Below, in pieces: positions 8,693 through 21,687 of a stretch of DNA of 62,529 bases. A program made the position numbers and the translations under genes. Below the pieces are notes generated by a model. It worked only from the letters and a program-made list of their open reading frames with translations. It did not search any database and was not told the origin of the DNA. Positions within the stretch are counted from its first letter, which is position 1. Every line of letters begins with the position of its first letter. This DNA is from an uncultured beta proteobacterium (GTDB lineage Bacteria; Pseudomonadota; Gammaproteobacteria; Burkholderiales; SG8-41): the NCBI GenBank assembly GCA_903933915.1, contig CAIZLW010000201.1, positions 1 to 62,529 on the forward strand, read 5' to 3'.

Positions 8693-11600
8693 TTATTTCG
8701 TCAGGCAGTGGTGCAGCCAGGCCGCCGTCAGCTTTTCCTGCGTCGAGTTCTGCTTCAGCCGCTGGTCCAGCGCCGGCCAGTCGACGTGGTCGAGCTCCTG
8801 ATCCTGGTTGAAGCAGGAGAACACATAACTCTTCTTGCCGGTCTTGGGATCGACATGCGGCTGCAGACACTGCGCGCAGATCTCTTTCATCATGCACTGC
8901 ATCGGCGAGTTGATCGAACCGACAGCGTGGTGGCATTCCTTCAGATGCGGCTTGAGAATGTCATGCCGCGCCCTGGCCACCGCTGCCATCATCTTGTCTG
9001 AACCGATGGCGATGATGCGGTCGGCATCACTGAACGCAATCGCCTGCTCGCCGAGCGCGCCCGAGGCATAACTTTTCATCGCCTGCACGATGTTGCCGAC
9101 GAAGGTGCGGTCCGCAGGACGTGACGGCTTGAAACCCGGCTGCTCATCGCAGCACCAGATCACCACATCGCTCGCCGCTTCGATATTTTCAACGTGGTAA
9201 CGGTCGGCCATCGACTTGTAGCCGGCGAAATAGAGTACGCGGCTGCCCGCCTTGCGCATCGCCTGGCCGATGGAAAACAGCACGGCATTACCCAAACCGC
9301 CGCCAACGAGCATGACGGTCTCGCCGGAAGTAATTTCTGTCGGTGCACCGGTCGGCCCCATCAGGATCACCGGTTCGCCGGGCTTGAGTTCCATGCACAG
9401 ATTGCTGGAGCCGCCCATTTCCAGAACGATGGTCGAGAGCAGTCCCTGCTCCCGATCCACCCAGGCGCCAGTCAACGCCAGGCCTTCCATCGCCAGCGTG
9501 CTGCCCTGGGTTTTGGCAGCGCGTGATTCGAAATTCTGCAAACGATAGAACTGGCCGGGCTGAAAACGCCGTGCCGCCAGCGGCGCCTTGAGGATCACTT
9601 CGACGATGGTCGGCGTCAGGCGTTTGACTTCGTGCACCGTGGCGCGGAGTTCGGCCTGCAGTTTACCGAGGAATCCGGCGTCATCGGCTTTTGCCGCGGG
9701 CTGAACCTGCTCCAACACCTTGCTGACCACCGGATAGCCCTGCTTCGCGCTGCCGATGGCCTTGACGACATTGCCGAAAAACGACGGATGCACGTCACCA
9801 AAGTAGCTTATATAGCGTCCATCGTCGCGCTTCGACAGCAGCACATTGATGGCATTGGGTTTGGATATGGATTTCTCGGCGGCGACTGGTTGGCCGTTTT
9901 CATCGCAGGCACGGAAGTAACGGCCGTCCAGCACAAAGTGATCGGCGTCTTCGCGGGCCAGCACGGTATTCGGCTGCGTGCCTGCGGCGATCAGTACTGC
10001 TTTCGCCGGGATCAACGTTTGTCCGACATCCCGCCATTCACCGTCCTCGCCTTTGGATTGCACCGCAACCTTGAGTCCGCTGGCGTGGCCGTATTGATCG
10101 GTTTCGATCGCCAGCGGCGTCAGGCATTCGGCGAAGGTGATGCCTTCCTCCAAAGCCTTGTGTATTTCCTCGTGGTTGAGCGTGTATGAAGGGCTGTCGA
10201 CCAGGCGCTTGCGATAGGCAACGGCCGCGCCGCCCCAGGATTGCAGCAGTTGCAGGACACGCGGCTCGCGGCCTTCTTTTTCCGCAGCAACACGTTCAGC
10301 ACGAATCGCCCGGGCATGCCCCATGAATTCTTCTGCAATCCCGCGCTCTTCCGGCGTCCAGGTGATGCGCGTGCCGGCTTCGCCGAGTTTGGCGACCAGC
10401 GTTTCATGGCGCTTGAGGAATTTCTCGACCTGCAGCGGGTAATAAGCCAGCGACTCGGTGGCAGTGTCGATTGCAGTCAGCCCGCCGCCGATGACCACGA
10501 CCGGCAACCGCAGTTGCATATTGGCAATGGAGTCGTCCTTGGCCGCGCCAGTGAGCTGCAAGGCCATCAGGAAATCTGACGCCGTACGCACACCACGCGC
10601 CAGGCCGTTGGGCATGTCGAGCACGGTCGGGCGGCCGGCACCGATAGCCAGTGCAATGTGGTCGAAGCCCAGCGCAAACGCATCCTCGGCAGTCACCGTG
10701 CCACCGAAACGCACGCCACCGAAGAGCGCAAACTGCTCTCGGCGCTCAAGAAGCAACCTTATGATTTTTAAGAAGTTTTTATCCCAGCGTACGGTGATGC
10801 CATATTCAGCAACACCACCGAAACCGGCCATCGCCCGCGTATCCAGCGATTCATACAGATCACGAATGTCGCGCACCGGCTGGAACGACACCCGCTTGCC
10901 TGCGGCATCAACACCGGACAGTGCCGGCGGCAAGGGCTCGATTTTGAGGCCGTCGATGCCGACCACAGTATGGCCGTCGTTCATCAGGAAATGCGACAAC
11001 GAAAACCCCGCAGGCCCCATGCCAGCGACCATGATGCGTTTACCCGATGGCGCCTTGGGATAGGGATTGCGCAGGTTCAGCGGATTCCAACGCGTCAGCA
11101 GGCTGTAAATCTCGAAGCCCCAGGGCAATTCGAGGACGTCCTTCAGCGTGCGCGTTTCCGCCTGCGGAATATCGACCGGTTCCTGCTTCTGGTAGATGCA
11201 GGACTTCATGCAGTCGTTGCAGATGCGGTGGCCGGTTGCTGCGGCCATCGGATTGTCGACTGCGATAATCGCCAGCGCGCCAATGGCAAGGCCCTGGGTC
11301 TTGGCTTTATGGAATTCTGAAATTTTTTCTTCGAGCGGACAGCCGGCCAGCGTGATGCCGAACGGGGATTTTTTGAACGACTGCGCGCCGCGTCCACTGG
11401 CACCTTTCTCCAGCAGACCTTTTGAACACGAGTCCTTGCCCTGCTCATGGCACCAGATGCAGTAGTTGGCCTCGTCCAGCGCACCGGTCAGATCAGTGCC
11501 GCTGTCGGTCAGCTTGAATCCGGCACGCTGACGCAGCTTCGACACATCGAAGCGGTGCTCGGTGTAACCGCCGGCGGTACTGACTTGCGACGGCACCAGG

Positions 11601-12190
11601 TTCTGGAAATCCAGCTTGTGCGGCGATTTGAACAACACGCCGTCGTGGTGACGGGCACGCCCTGCGTCGGTGTGCGCAGCCCATGCTGCATATTTCAGCG
11701 CCAGTTCCAGCGCATCGGCATTAACCGCCTCATCCTGCTGCCATTGCGCAACGTGACGAGCGAAGGCCAGTTCCGTCAGCGCCTCACCGAATCGCGCCTC
11801 GAGTTCCTTGCCCACAGCGACGCCATCAATCGCAGCCGCCGCATCCGCTTTGTATTTATGCATGGCCTTGCGCTGCACGAACAGACGCTTGGTGCTGTAC
11901 AGCGGCGCCAGCTTGTGATGCTGTTCCGACAAGGCCCGCACTTCGGTTTCGATCATGAACAACTGGCCGATGAAGTCATCCAGGTAAGGCGCCAGTGCCA
12001 GCAGCAATTCCGACTCATCCTTGGCGGCCAGGGGCTCAGCACTGGTGCGTGCCGTCAGCAGCCGGCCATGCACTGCCGCATCCGCCTGTTCAAGTTCGTG
12101 CAGGAATACCTGATCCAGACCCACCAGACCGTCACGGCGGTAAAAATCGTCGAAAGAAAATCCGAATTTCAGGGGTGCGGCAGTGGTCAC
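8693..12190 (-). CDS. Giant FAD/Fe-S pyridine-nucleotide oxidoreductase, multidomain
   Basis: About 1165 residues from the GTG at 12190; an ATG at 12298 would add 36 residues with no recognisable content and no ribosome-binding site. Residues 1-240 are a helical region I do not recognise. A cysteine cluster follows (Cys244, 247, 255, 284, 324, 327, 331), suggesting Fe-S centres. Next is a GltD-like FAD/NAD(P) module with a GMGPAG dinucleotide motif at 390-395 and a second one (VVIGGGLTAIDTA). The C-terminal third resembles a ferredoxin-reductase/PyrK unit and ends with Cys1099, 1105, 1108 and 1126, as in the [2Fe-2S] site of dihydroorotate dehydrogenase electron-transfer subunits. Electron transfer between NAD(P)H and an unknown partner is inferred. 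No partner subunit gene is adjacent. Confidence 0.85.
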   Translation of the reverse strand: MTTAAPLKFGFSFDDFYRRDGLVGLDQVFLHELEQADAAVHGRLLTARTSAEPLAAKDESELLLALAPYLDDFIGQLFMIETEVRALSEQHHKLAPLYSTKRLFVQRKAMHKYKADAAAAIDGVAVGKELEARFGEALTELAFARHVAQWQQDEAVNADALELALKYAAWAAHTDAGRARHHDGVLFKSPHKLDFQNLVPSQVSTAGGYTEHRFDVSKLRQRAGFKLTDSGTDLTGALDEANYCIWCHEQGKDSCSKGLLEKGASGRGAQSFKKSPFGITLAGCPLEEKISEFHKAKTQGLAIGALAIIAVDNPMAAATGHRICNDCMKSCIYQKQEPVDIPQAETRTLKDVLELPWGFEIYSLLTRWNPLNLRNPYPKAPSGKRIMVAGMGPAGFSLSHFLMNDGHTVVGIDGLKIEPLPPALSGVDAAGKRVSFQPVRDIRDLYESLDTRAMAGFGGVAEYGITVRWDKNFLKIIRLLLERREQFALFGGVRFGGTVTAEDAFALGFDHIALAIGAGRPTVLDMPNGLARGVRTASDFLMALQLTGAAKDDSIANMQLRLPVVVIGGGLTAIDTATESLAYYPLQVEKFLKRHETLVAKLGEAGTRITWTPEERGIAEEFMGHARAIRAERVAAEKEGREPRVLQLLQSWGGAAVAYRKRLVDSPSYTLNHEEIHKALEEGITFAECLTPLAIETDQYGHASGLKVAVQSKGEDGEWRDVGQTLIPAKAVLIAAGTQPNTVLAREDADHFVLDGRYFRACDENGQPVAAEKSISKPNAINVLLSKRDDGRYISYFGDVHPSFFGNVVKAIGSAKQGYPVVSKVLEQVQPAAKADDAGFLGKLQAELRATVHEVKRLTPTIVEVILKAPLAARRFQPGQFYRLQNFESRAAKTQGSTLAMEGLALTGAWVDREQGLLSTIVLEMGGSSNLCMELKPGEPVILMGPTGAPTEITSGETVMLVGGGLGNAVLFSIGQAMRKAGSRVLYFAGYKSMADRYHVENIEAASDVVIWCCDEQPGFKPSRPADRTFVGNIVQAMKSYASGALGEQAIAFSDADRIIAIGSDKMMAAVARARHDILKPHLKECHHAVGSINSPMQCMMKEICAQCLQPHVDPKTGKKSYVFSCFNQDQELDHVDWPALDQRLKQNSTQEKLTAAWLHHCLTK

Positions 12191-12333
12191 GATGTTCCGG
12201 CTGGTGGGCAAAGATGAAATTATATCAACTGGGGTATTGAGGACTTGGCGCAAAGGGTTATTTGCATATCGCCTCAGGCAATAACCGCACTGTGACATAC
12301 AATAATGAAGAACCGCATAGGGTTATCGTTGCA

Positions 12334-12468
12334 ATGACACAGACTCAAACCAAATTGCTGGTGTGGATCGTACTGGCGACTCTGGCCGCAATGCTGACCT
12401 ATGCGACTTTCCGCGGCTATTTGAGTCCAGAACTGCTATTGGGATTCGCCAACACCTTTTCCTGCTGA
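12334..12468 (+). CDS. Small single-span membrane protein, 44 residues
   Basis: Short reading frame starting at ATG 12334 (MTQTQTKLLVW). One hydrophobic helix (about residues 8-26) is followed by the polar tail FRGYLSPELLLGFANTFSC. The composition is protein-like, and I recall similar RGYLSP...LLxFAN tails on tiny proteins in related genomes, but assign no function. An AGGG lies 11 bases before the ATG, a weak ribosome-binding site. It is divergent from the large oxidoreductase and convergent with folD. It could be spurious. Confidence 0.55.
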   Translation: MTQTQTKLLVWIVLATLAAMLTYATFRGYLSPELLLGFANTFSC

Positions 12469-12489
12469 ATAAAAGCAGAAACAGCCGCT

Positions 12490-13341
12490 TTAAGCCGCGG
12501 CTCGCCCGGCAGCGCTGATCACATTGGCGATCACCATGGCCACCGTCATCGGGCCGACGCCGCCCGGGACTGGGGTGATCCAGCCCGCTTTTTCCCTGAC
12601 CGCATCAAAATCAACATCCCCGCACAACTTGCCGTCGGGCAAGCGGTTGATGCCGATATCAATGATCGCCGCACCGGGCTTGACCATGTCGGCGGTGATC
12701 ATCCTGGGTCTGCCGATTGCGCAGAGCAGAATATCCGCTTGCCGGGTCATCGCGGCGAGATCGGCGGTGCGGGAATGGCAGACAGTGACTGTGGCATTGC
12801 GCTCCAGCAGCATCAGTGCAGCCGGTTTGCCGACAATGCTGCTGCGCCCCAGCACCACCGCATGCCGTCCTGCAACGGGAACACCGGCGCGCTCCAGCAG
12901 AATCATGCTGCCCGACGGCGTGCATGGCGCCAAAGCCGGATGCCCGTCCAGCAACGCTCCCAGATTGCGCCAGTTAAAGCCGTCGACATCTTTTTCGACG
13001 ACAATACGCTGCAGTATCTTCACGGCATTGATGTGCTGCGGCAGCGGCAGCTGCACCAGTATGCCGTGTACCCTGGGATCGCTGTTCAGCGCATCCACCT
13101 GCCTGAGCAATTCGGTTTCGCTGGTATCTGCAGGCAGGCGGGTGTCAAACGTCTGCACACCGGCCTCACGGCACGCCCGCTCCTTGCTGCGCACATAAAC
13201 AGCTGAAGCAGGATCATCACCGACCAGCAGCACGGCAAGTCCCGGCGTATGGCCACGGGCCGTCAGACGGTCAGCGAGGATTTTCTGTTCGGCGAGCACC
13301 TGTTTGGCGATCGCGGTGCCATCAATGATGATTGCGCTCAT
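12490..13341 (-). CDS. folD: Bifunctional methylenetetrahydrofolate dehydrogenase/cyclohydrolase
   Basis: Interconverts 5,10-methylene-, methenyl- and 10-formyl-tetrahydrofolate with NADP. The 283 residues have the family signatures GLAVLLVGDDPASAVYVRSK near residue 34 (catalytic lysine region) and PGGVGPMTVAM near the C-terminus. The Rossmann segment VVLGRSSIVGKPAA lies between. It begins at ATG 13341, nine bases after the ftsB stop, so it may be read with the pyrG-kdsA-eno-ftsB run. It converges on the 44-residue membrane protein gene. Confidence 0.98.
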   Translation of the reverse strand: MSAIIIDGTAIAKQVLAEQKILADRLTARGHTPGLAVLLVGDDPASAVYVRSKERACREAGVQTFDTRLPADTSETELLRQVDALNSDPRVHGILVQLPLPQHINAVKILQRIVVEKDVDGFNWRNLGALLDGHPALAPCTPSGSMILLERAGVPVAGRHAVVLGRSSIVGKPAALMLLERNATVTVCHSRTADLAAMTRQADILLCAIGRPRMITADMVKPGAAIIDIGINRLPDGKLCGDVDFDAVREKAGWITPVPGGVGPMTVAMVIANVISAAGRAAA

Positions 13342-13350
13342 TGCTTTCCG

Positions 13351-13674
13351 TTACTTTGCTGTGGTTGCCGGTGACGGCACTGCAGGCCTGGCTGCAGCGG
13401 GATCGCCTTCAAGCACCTGGAAAAATATTTCGTCCTTGCGAATCATGCCCAGTTCGCTGCGGGCACGCTCCTCCACCGCCTCAAGGCCCTGCTTCAAGTC
13501 ACGGACCTCGGCATCCAGAGCCGCATTACGAACCTGAAGCTTGCTGTTGGATTCGCGCTGAACCTCGATCTGGCGCTCCATTTCCCAGACCCGCAGTGCA
13601 CCGCCTTTGCCCAGCCAAAGCGGGTACTGGATCAGCAAAACCAGGGCGGCGAGGACGATGGCGAGCAGCCGCAT
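13351..13674 (-). CDS. ftsB: Cell division protein FtsB
   Basis: Bitopic divisome protein that pairs with FtsL and FtsQ and helps activate septal peptidoglycan synthesis. From ATG 13674 it has 107 residues: a single membrane helix (about residues 2-20, LLAIVLAALVLLIQYPLW), a periplasmic coiled coil (about 30-75) and the ELGMIRKDEIFFQV segment typical of the family. A GTG two codons upstream (13680) is possible but the ATG gives the usual N-terminus. It follows eno after 33 bases, the conserved eno-ftsB arrangement. Confidence 0.95.
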   Translation of the reverse strand: MRLLAIVLAALVLLIQYPLWLGKGGALRVWEMERQIEVQRESNSKLQVRNAALDAEVRDLKQGLEAVEERARSELGMIRKDEIFFQVLEGDPAAARPAVPSPATTAK

Positions 13675-13707
13675 GGTCACTGCGGACGGCCGGTCGACGA
13701 ACTGGGC

Positions 13708-15027
<1,320 letters not shown>

Positions 15028-15864
15028 TCAAAGCCGGTCTTCCGCAAACCCTTCGCGTTTGACCAGGGCATCCAGTGCCGCGAGTGTTTTCAGCAGCGAT
15101 TTCATGTGTTTCAAGGGCCAGGCATTCGGACCGTCCGACAGCGCCTTTTCCGGTTGCGGATGGGTTTCCATGAACAGTCCGGAGATGCCGCTGGCGACGG
15201 CAGCGCGCGCCAGCACCGGCACGAACTCCCGCTGCCCGCCGCTGCTGGTGCCCTGCCCCCCGGGCAACTGCACCGAGTGTGTCGCATCGAATACCACCGG
15301 GCAGCCGGTGTTGCGCATGATCATCAGCGAACGCATGTCGGAAATCAGGTTGTTGTAGCCGAAAGAGGCGCCGCGTTCGCAGACCATGATGTTGTCCTGT
15401 CCACTGGCGGCGCGTGCCTTGTCGACCACGTTCACCATGTCACCGGGCGCGAGAAACTGCCCCTTCTTGATGTTGACGGGTTTGCCGGCTGAAGCCACAG
15501 CGGTGATGAAATCCGTCTGCCGGCACAGGAAGGCCGGCGTCTGCAGCACGTCAACCGTCGCCGCAACCTGGGCAATTTCCTCAATGGCATGCACATCGGT
15601 CAGCACCGGCACGCCGAGCGTCTTGCGCACGTCGGCCAGAATTTCGAGCCCCTTGTCCATACCCAGCCCACGGAAGGACTTGGACGAACTGCGGTTCGCC
15701 TTGTCGTAGGAGGCCTTGAAAATGAAGGGGATGCCGAGTTCGCCGCAAATCGTCTTCAACTCGCCTGCGGTATTCATTGCCAGTTCGCGTGATTCGACCA
15801 CACAGGGCCCGGCGATCAGAAAAAATGGCCTTTCAAGACCAGCCTCGAATCCGCAGAGTTTCAT
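15028..15864 (-). CDS. kdsA: 3-deoxy-D-manno-octulosonate 8-phosphate synthase
   Basis: Condenses phosphoenolpyruvate with arabinose 5-phosphate to make KDO 8-phosphate for the lipopolysaccharide inner core. ATG 15862-15864 gives 278 residues starting [20 protein letters not shown], the normal family start. A longer frame reaches 15963 but would overlap pyrG by 71 bp. Motifs include [12 protein letters not shown] and the [11 protein letters not shown] segment. It sits 28 bases after pyrG and before eno, so the three are probably one transcript. Confidence 0.98.
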   Translation of the reverse strand: MKLCGFEAGLERPFFLIAGPCVVESRELAMNTAGELKTICGELGIPFIFKASYDKANRSSSKSFRGLGMDKGLEILADVRKTLGVPVLTDVHAIEEIAQVAATVDVLQTPAFLCRQTDFITAVASAGKPVNIKKGQFLAPGDMVNVVDKARAASGQDNIMVCERGASFGYNNLISDMRSLMIMRNTGCPVVFDATHSVQLPGGQGTSSGGQREFVPVLARAAVASGISGLFMETHPQPEKALSDGPNAWPLKHMKSLLKTLAALDALVKREGFAEDRL

Positions 15865-15892
15865 CGGGAGCAGACTTTCATAAAGAGGCGCT

Positions 15893-17578
<1,686 letters not shown>

Positions 17579-17598
17579 TCATAAGCCAACGTTTTCTT

Positions 17599-17627
17599 AT
17601 TTTATCGCAATTCCCGCCTCCGGCCAA
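17599..17627 (-). promoter_or_regulatory. Candidate sigma-70 promoter for pyrG-kdsA-eno-ftsB
   Basis: On the minus strand TTGGCC (17622-17627), a 17-bp spacer, then TAAAAT (17599-17604). Both hexamers match the sigma-70 consensus at four or five positions. The pyrG ATG is 24 bases beyond the -10. Confidence 0.45.
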
Positions 17628-17635
17628 ACAAGGAA

Positions 17636-20020
17636 TCAGCCTGGTTTGCCGCCACGGGCCAGATATAGCCAGGTTTCGACCACCGTGTCGGGATTCAGTG
17701 ACAGGCTCTCGATGCCTTCCTGGACCAGCCATTCCGCCAGATCGGGATGGTCTGAAGGTCCCTGTCCGCAGATGCCCACGTATTTTTTGGCTTTGCGGCA
17801 GGCCGCGATGGCCAGATGCAGCATGTGCTTGACCGCGGGATCACGCTCGTCAAAAGCATCGGCAATGATCCCTGAGTCGCGGTCGAGCGCCAGAGTCATC
17901 TGCGTCATGTCGTTCGAGCCGATCGAAAAACCGTCAAAAAGCTCCAGGAACTGGTCGGCAAGGATGGAGTTCGACGGAATCTCGCACATCATGATGATGC
18001 GCAGGCCGTTCTTGCCCCGTTCCAGGCCGTTTTCAGCCAGCAGCTCGATGACTTTCCTGCCCTCGGCGAGGGTTCGCACGAACGGCACCATGATCTCGAC
18101 GTTGGTCAGTCCCATTTCATCGCGGACTTTTTTCATTGCCCGGCATTCCAGCTCGAAACAGTCCCGGAACGAAGCGGAGATATAACGCGATGCGCCGCGG
18201 AAACCGAGCATCGGGTTTTCCTCGTGCGGCTCGTAGCGCGATCCTCCCGTGAGGCTGGAGTATTCATTCGACTTGAAGTCTGACAGGCGCACGATCACCG
18301 GCTTGGGCCAGAAAGCCGCACCCAGCGTGGCAACGCCTTCGGTCAGTTTTTCAACGTAAAAACTCACAGGATCGGAATAACCGGCGCTGTGCTCCTCAAC
18401 CGCCAGCTTGAGGTCGGCGCTGAGATCCGGGTACGCCAGCACGGCTTTCGGGTGCACGCCGATCATCCGCGCAATGATGAATTCCAGGCGCGCCAGCCCG
18501 ACGCCTTCATTGGGCAAGCGCTGAAACTCGAATGCGAGTTCGGGATTGCCGACGTTCATGGTGATTTTAACCGGCGACTTCGGCATGCTCGACAGCGAAA
18601 GATCAATGATCTCGGTCTGCAGTTCCCCCCGATAGACAAATCCGGTGTCGCCTTCAGCACAAGATACCGTAACCGACTTGCCCTCCTTCAGCAGTTCAGT
18701 CGCATCACCGCAACCAACCACGGCGGGTATGCCCAGTTCGCGGGCAATAATCGCGGCATGACAGGTTCGTCCGCCACGATTGGTAACAATGGCGGCGGCG
18801 CGCTTCATTACCGGCTCCCAATCAGGATCGGTCATGTCGGTGACCAGCACATCGCCTTCCCTGACGCTGTCCATTTCCTTGGCGCTTTTGACCAGGCGCA
18901 CCGGTCCGCAACCAATGCGCTGGCCGATGGCCCGGCCTGTCGTCAGCACTTCAGAACGCTCTTTCAGCCGATAGCGCCGCAACGTGTCCACTTTTTCACT
19001 GGCCTTCACCGTCTCCGGACGGGCCTGCAGAATATAGAGCTTGCCGTCATTGCCATCCTTGCCCCACTCGATGTCCATCGGGCGCTGGTAATGCGCTTCG
19101 ATAATCATCGCGTAGCGCGCCAGCTCGTTGACTTCGGCATCGGTAATCGAGAACTTCCGGCGCTCGGCTTCGGGCACATCGATGGTCTCTACCGACTTAC
19201 CGGCTTTGCGGTTCTCGGTGAAAATCATCCGCAGCGCTTTCGAACCTAAACCGCGGCGCAGGATGGCGCTTTTACCTTCCTTCAAACCGCGCTTGTAAAC
19301 GTAGAATTCATCGGGATTGACCTGGCCCTGCACCACCGTTTCACCAAGACCGTAAGCCGAGGTGATGAAAACGACCTGATCAAACCCCGATTCCGTATCG
19401 AGGGTGAACATCACGCCGCTGGAGCCCCTGTCGCTACGCACCATCCGCTGCACGGCGGCCGAAAGCGCGACCTCGTCATGGGTAAATCCCTGGTGCACCC
19501 GGTAGGAAATCGCGCGATCGTTATACAGTGAAGCGAAGACGTGTTTGATGGCCTCCAGTAGATTGTCCAGGCCCTGCACGTTCAGGTAAGTCTCCTGCTG
19601 ACCGGCAAACGAGGCGTCCGGCAGATCTTCTGCGGTCGCTGACGAGCGCACGGCAAAGGACACTTCCGGGCCGGCGGTTTTGGTCAGTTTTTCATAGGCA
19701 ACATCAATAGCCTGGCGAAAGTCGGGGCTGAAGGGCTGCCCGACGATCCAGTCGCGGATTTCGCGGCCGGCAGCCGTCAGCGCATTGACGTCATCGGCAT
19801 TCAGCGTGGAAAGTCGTTTGGAAATCCTGTCGGCGAGGCCGTTGTGCGCCAGAAACAACCGGTAGGCGTCGGAAGTCGTGGCAAAACCGCCCGGCACCCT
19901 TACCCCTGCACCGGCTAACTGGCTGATCATTTCACCCAGCGACGCGTTTTTACCGCCGACCCGCCCCACGTCAGTCATGCGCAGTGCGCCGAGGTCCACA
20001 ACCAGTTCTTTCCCGCTCAT
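17636..20020 (-). CDS. ppsA: Phosphoenolpyruvate synthase
   Basis: Gluconeogenic enzyme converting pyruvate and ATP to phosphoenolpyruvate, AMP and phosphate. ATG 20018-20020 is preceded by AAGGAAT at a good distance and gives 794 residues starting [16 protein letters not shown] longer frame to 20158 overlaps ppsR. Domains in order are the ATP-grasp nucleotide domain ([11 protein letters not shown] near residue 20), the swivelling phosphohistidine domain ([15 protein letters not shown]) and the TIM-barrel PEP-binding domain ending with [12 protein letters not shown]. The divergent ppsR product controls it by phosphorylation. Confidence 0.98.
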   Translation of the reverse strand: MSGKELVVDLGALRMTDVGRVGGKNASLGEMISQLAGAGVRVPGGFATTSDAYRLFLAHNGLADRISKRLSTLNADDVNALTAAGREIRDWIVGQPFSPDFRQAIDVAYEKLTKTAGPEVSFAVRSSATAEDLPDASFAGQQETYLNVQGLDNLLEAIKHVFASLYNDRAISYRVHQGFTHDEVALSAAVQRMVRSDRGSSGVMFTLDTESGFDQVVFITSAYGLGETVVQGQVNPDEFYVYKRGLKEGKSAILRRGLGSKALRMIFTENRKAGKSVETIDVPEAERRKFSITDAEVNELARYAMIIEAHYQRPMDIEWGKDGNDGKLYILQARPETVKASEKVDTLRRYRLKERSEVLTTGRAIGQRIGCGPVRLVKSAKEMDSVREGDVLVTDMTDPDWEPVMKRAAAIVTNRGGRTCHAAIIARELGIPAVVGCGDATELLKEGKSVTVSCAEGDTGFVYRGELQTEIIDLSLSSMPKSPVKITMNVGNPELAFEFQRLPNEGVGLARLEFIIARMIGVHPKAVLAYPDLSADLKLAVEEHSAGYSDPVSFYVEKLTEGVATLGAAFWPKPVIVRLSDFKSNEYSSLTGGSRYEPHEENPMLGFRGASRYISASFRDCFELECRAMKKVRDEMGLTNVEIMVPFVRTLAEGRKVIELLAENGLERGKNGLRIIMMCEIPSNSILADQFLELFDGFSIGSNDMTQMTLALDRDSGIIADAFDERDPAVKHMLHLAIAACRKAKKYVGICGQGPSDHPDLAEWLVQEGIESLSLNPDTVVETWLYLARGGKPG

Positions 20021-20034
20021 TCCGGATTCCTTGA

Positions 20035-20063
20035 TTGTAAGCAGCATCAAAAGCGGATATTTT
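20035..20063 (+). promoter_or_regulatory. Candidate sigma-70 promoter of ppsR
   Basis: TTGTAA (20035-20040), a 17-bp spacer and TATTTT (20058-20063) precede the ppsR ATG at 20090. The -35 nearly touches the ppsA ribosome-binding site on the other strand, so the two divergent promoters must overlap. Confidence 0.45.
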
Positions 20064-20089
20064 ACCGAATCCCCACACTGGTTCCGAGA

Positions 20090-20914
20090 ATGAGCGCACA
20101 GCGAACGGCTTTTTTTGTTTCCGACCGTACCGGTATTACGGCCGAAATGCTCGGACACAGCCTGTTGACCCAGTTTGATGGCGTCCGCCTGAAGGAAATC
20201 ACTGTTCCGTTCATTGATTCAGCGGAGAAAGCGAAGAATTTTGTCCGCCAAATCAACGCGGCAGCGATCACCGATGGGCTGCGGCCCATTGTGATCAGCA
20301 CACTGGTCAGTACCGAGATTGCCGGCATTGTGTCCACAGCCAACGCGTTATTCCTTGATTCTTTTGAGATTTTTATTGAACCGCTGGAACGGGAACTGGG
20401 CGTCAAGGCTTCCCATGCCGTCGGTCGTTCGCACAGCACCGACGACTTTGTGAATTACCACCACCGCATTGAGGCGGTGAACTATGCCTTGTCCCACGAC
20501 GACGGGGTGTCCAAACGCGAATTGACTGAAGCCGACATCATCCTGGTTGGCGTTTCTCGCTGCGGCAAGACACCAACCTGCCTTTATCTGGCCATGCAGT
20601 TCGGCATCCGTGCGGCCAATTACCCTTTGATTCCCGAGGACTTCAGCACCATGCAATTGCCGGCGCAGATCAAGACGCTGCGCGCCCGGCTTTACGGACT
20701 GACGATCCGCCCTTCACGATTGCAGCAGATCCGCAACGAACGCCGGCCCGGCAGCAAATACGCCACGCTGGCCAATTGCGAGTTTGAAATCCGTGAAGCG
20801 GAAGCGCTGATGCGCCAGGAAGGCATCCCTTACCTGGACGCCACCAGCAAATCCGTCGAAGAACTGGCAACTACCATCCTGCAGGAAGCCAAGCTGGAGC
20901 GGCGGATTTATTGA
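20090..20914 (+). CDS. ppsR: PEP synthase regulatory kinase/pyrophosphorylase (PSRP)
   Basis: Bifunctional protein of the former DUF299 family. It inactivates PEP synthase by ADP-dependent threonine phosphorylation and reactivates it by phosphate-dependent dephosphorylation. The 274 residues begin [20 protein letters not shown], and the P-loop GVSRCGKT is at residues 154-161. It is divergent from ppsA, its expected target. Its 3' end overlaps the convergent TrmH-family gene by 7 bp (20908-20914). Confidence 0.96.
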   Translation: MSAQRTAFFVSDRTGITAEMLGHSLLTQFDGVRLKEITVPFIDSAEKAKNFVRQINAAAITDGLRPIVISTLVSTEIAGIVSTANALFLDSFEIFIEPLERELGVKASHAVGRSHSTDDFVNYHHRIEAVNYALSHDDGVSKRELTEADIILVGVSRCGKTPTCLYLAMQFGIRAANYPLIPEDFSTMQLPAQIKTLRARLYGLTIRPSRLQQIRNERRPGSKYATLANCEFEIREAEALMRQEGIPYLDATSKSVEELATTILQEAKLERRIY

Positions 20915-21687
20915 CGCTGCTGGCGCACGCGCTCAAACAGGCAAATCGCCGCAGCGGCGCCGACATTCAGCGATTCCGTTTTTCCCGGCATCGGAATATG
21001 CACGGTCTGGTTTGCGCATCCGGCAAGCGCGGTAGTCAGTCCGCCCCCCTCGTTACCGAACAACAGTGCTACGTCACCTTTGAGATCTGCTTCAAACACC
21101 GGCGTGCCCCCGCTGACGCTGGTTGCATATATGCGTCCCGAATAGCCCTCTGCAAGCTGCAGCAGGTCAGCCCCTTCAATAATGCGCAATGCGAAATGGG
21201 CGCCCATGCCCGCCCGCAGCACCCGCGGCGACCAGGCATGAACCGAATGTCGCGACAGGCAGACGGTTGCAACACCTGCCGCAGCCGCAGAACGCAGGAT
21301 CGAACCCACGTTGCCCGGATCCTGAATATCTTCCAGCCAGACGCTGGCGCCGGAAAGCTTTACCGGCTGCTCCAGGCGAGGAGTCGGCACAACCCCGATA
21401 ATTCCGGTCGGCGTGGCAACTGACGATAACTGGCGGAAAAGCGCATCGGTGAACAGCACGGCATCCACGTCGGGCATCCCGGACAGCAGCGCTGCAACTT
21501 CAGGATTCTCCAGTCCATCTTGGCTCAACACCATTTCAGCGGGCTTGCCGATATGGTCTCGGTAGGCAGCCACCAGATGCACGCCATCCAGCAAGGACAG
21601 TCCCGATGTGCGCCGCTCACGCGCGGATTGCGCCAGTTTCAGCAAGGCGCGAAAGCGCGGATTTTCAGCTGAGGTGATGGTTTTCAT
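20908..21687 (-). CDS. SpoU/TrmH-family RNA 2'-O-methyltransferase
   Basis: SAM-dependent ribose methyltransferase with a SPOUT knot. The 259 residues have an N-terminal substrate-binding part ([18 protein letters not shown]) and the three SpoU motifs: [27 protein letters not shown] and [18 protein letters not shown]. The target nucleotide, rRNA or tRNA, cannot be told from sequence. Its ATG overlaps the senA stop codon by 4 bp (ATGA, 21684-21687), so it is probably translated from the senA transcript. It converges on ppsR. Confidence 0.93.
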   Translation of the reverse strand: MKTITSAENPRFRALLKLAQSARERRTSGLSLLDGVHLVAAYRDHIGKPAEMVLSQDGLENPEVAALLSGMPDVDAVLFTDALFRQLSSVATPTGIIGVVPTPRLEQPVKLSGASVWLEDIQDPGNVGSILRSAAAAGVATVCLSRHSVHAWSPRVLRAGMGAHFALRIIEGADLLQLAEGYSGRIYATSVSGGTPVFEADLKGDVALLFGNEGGGLTTALAGCANQTVHIPMPGKTESLNVGAAAAICLFERVRQQRQ

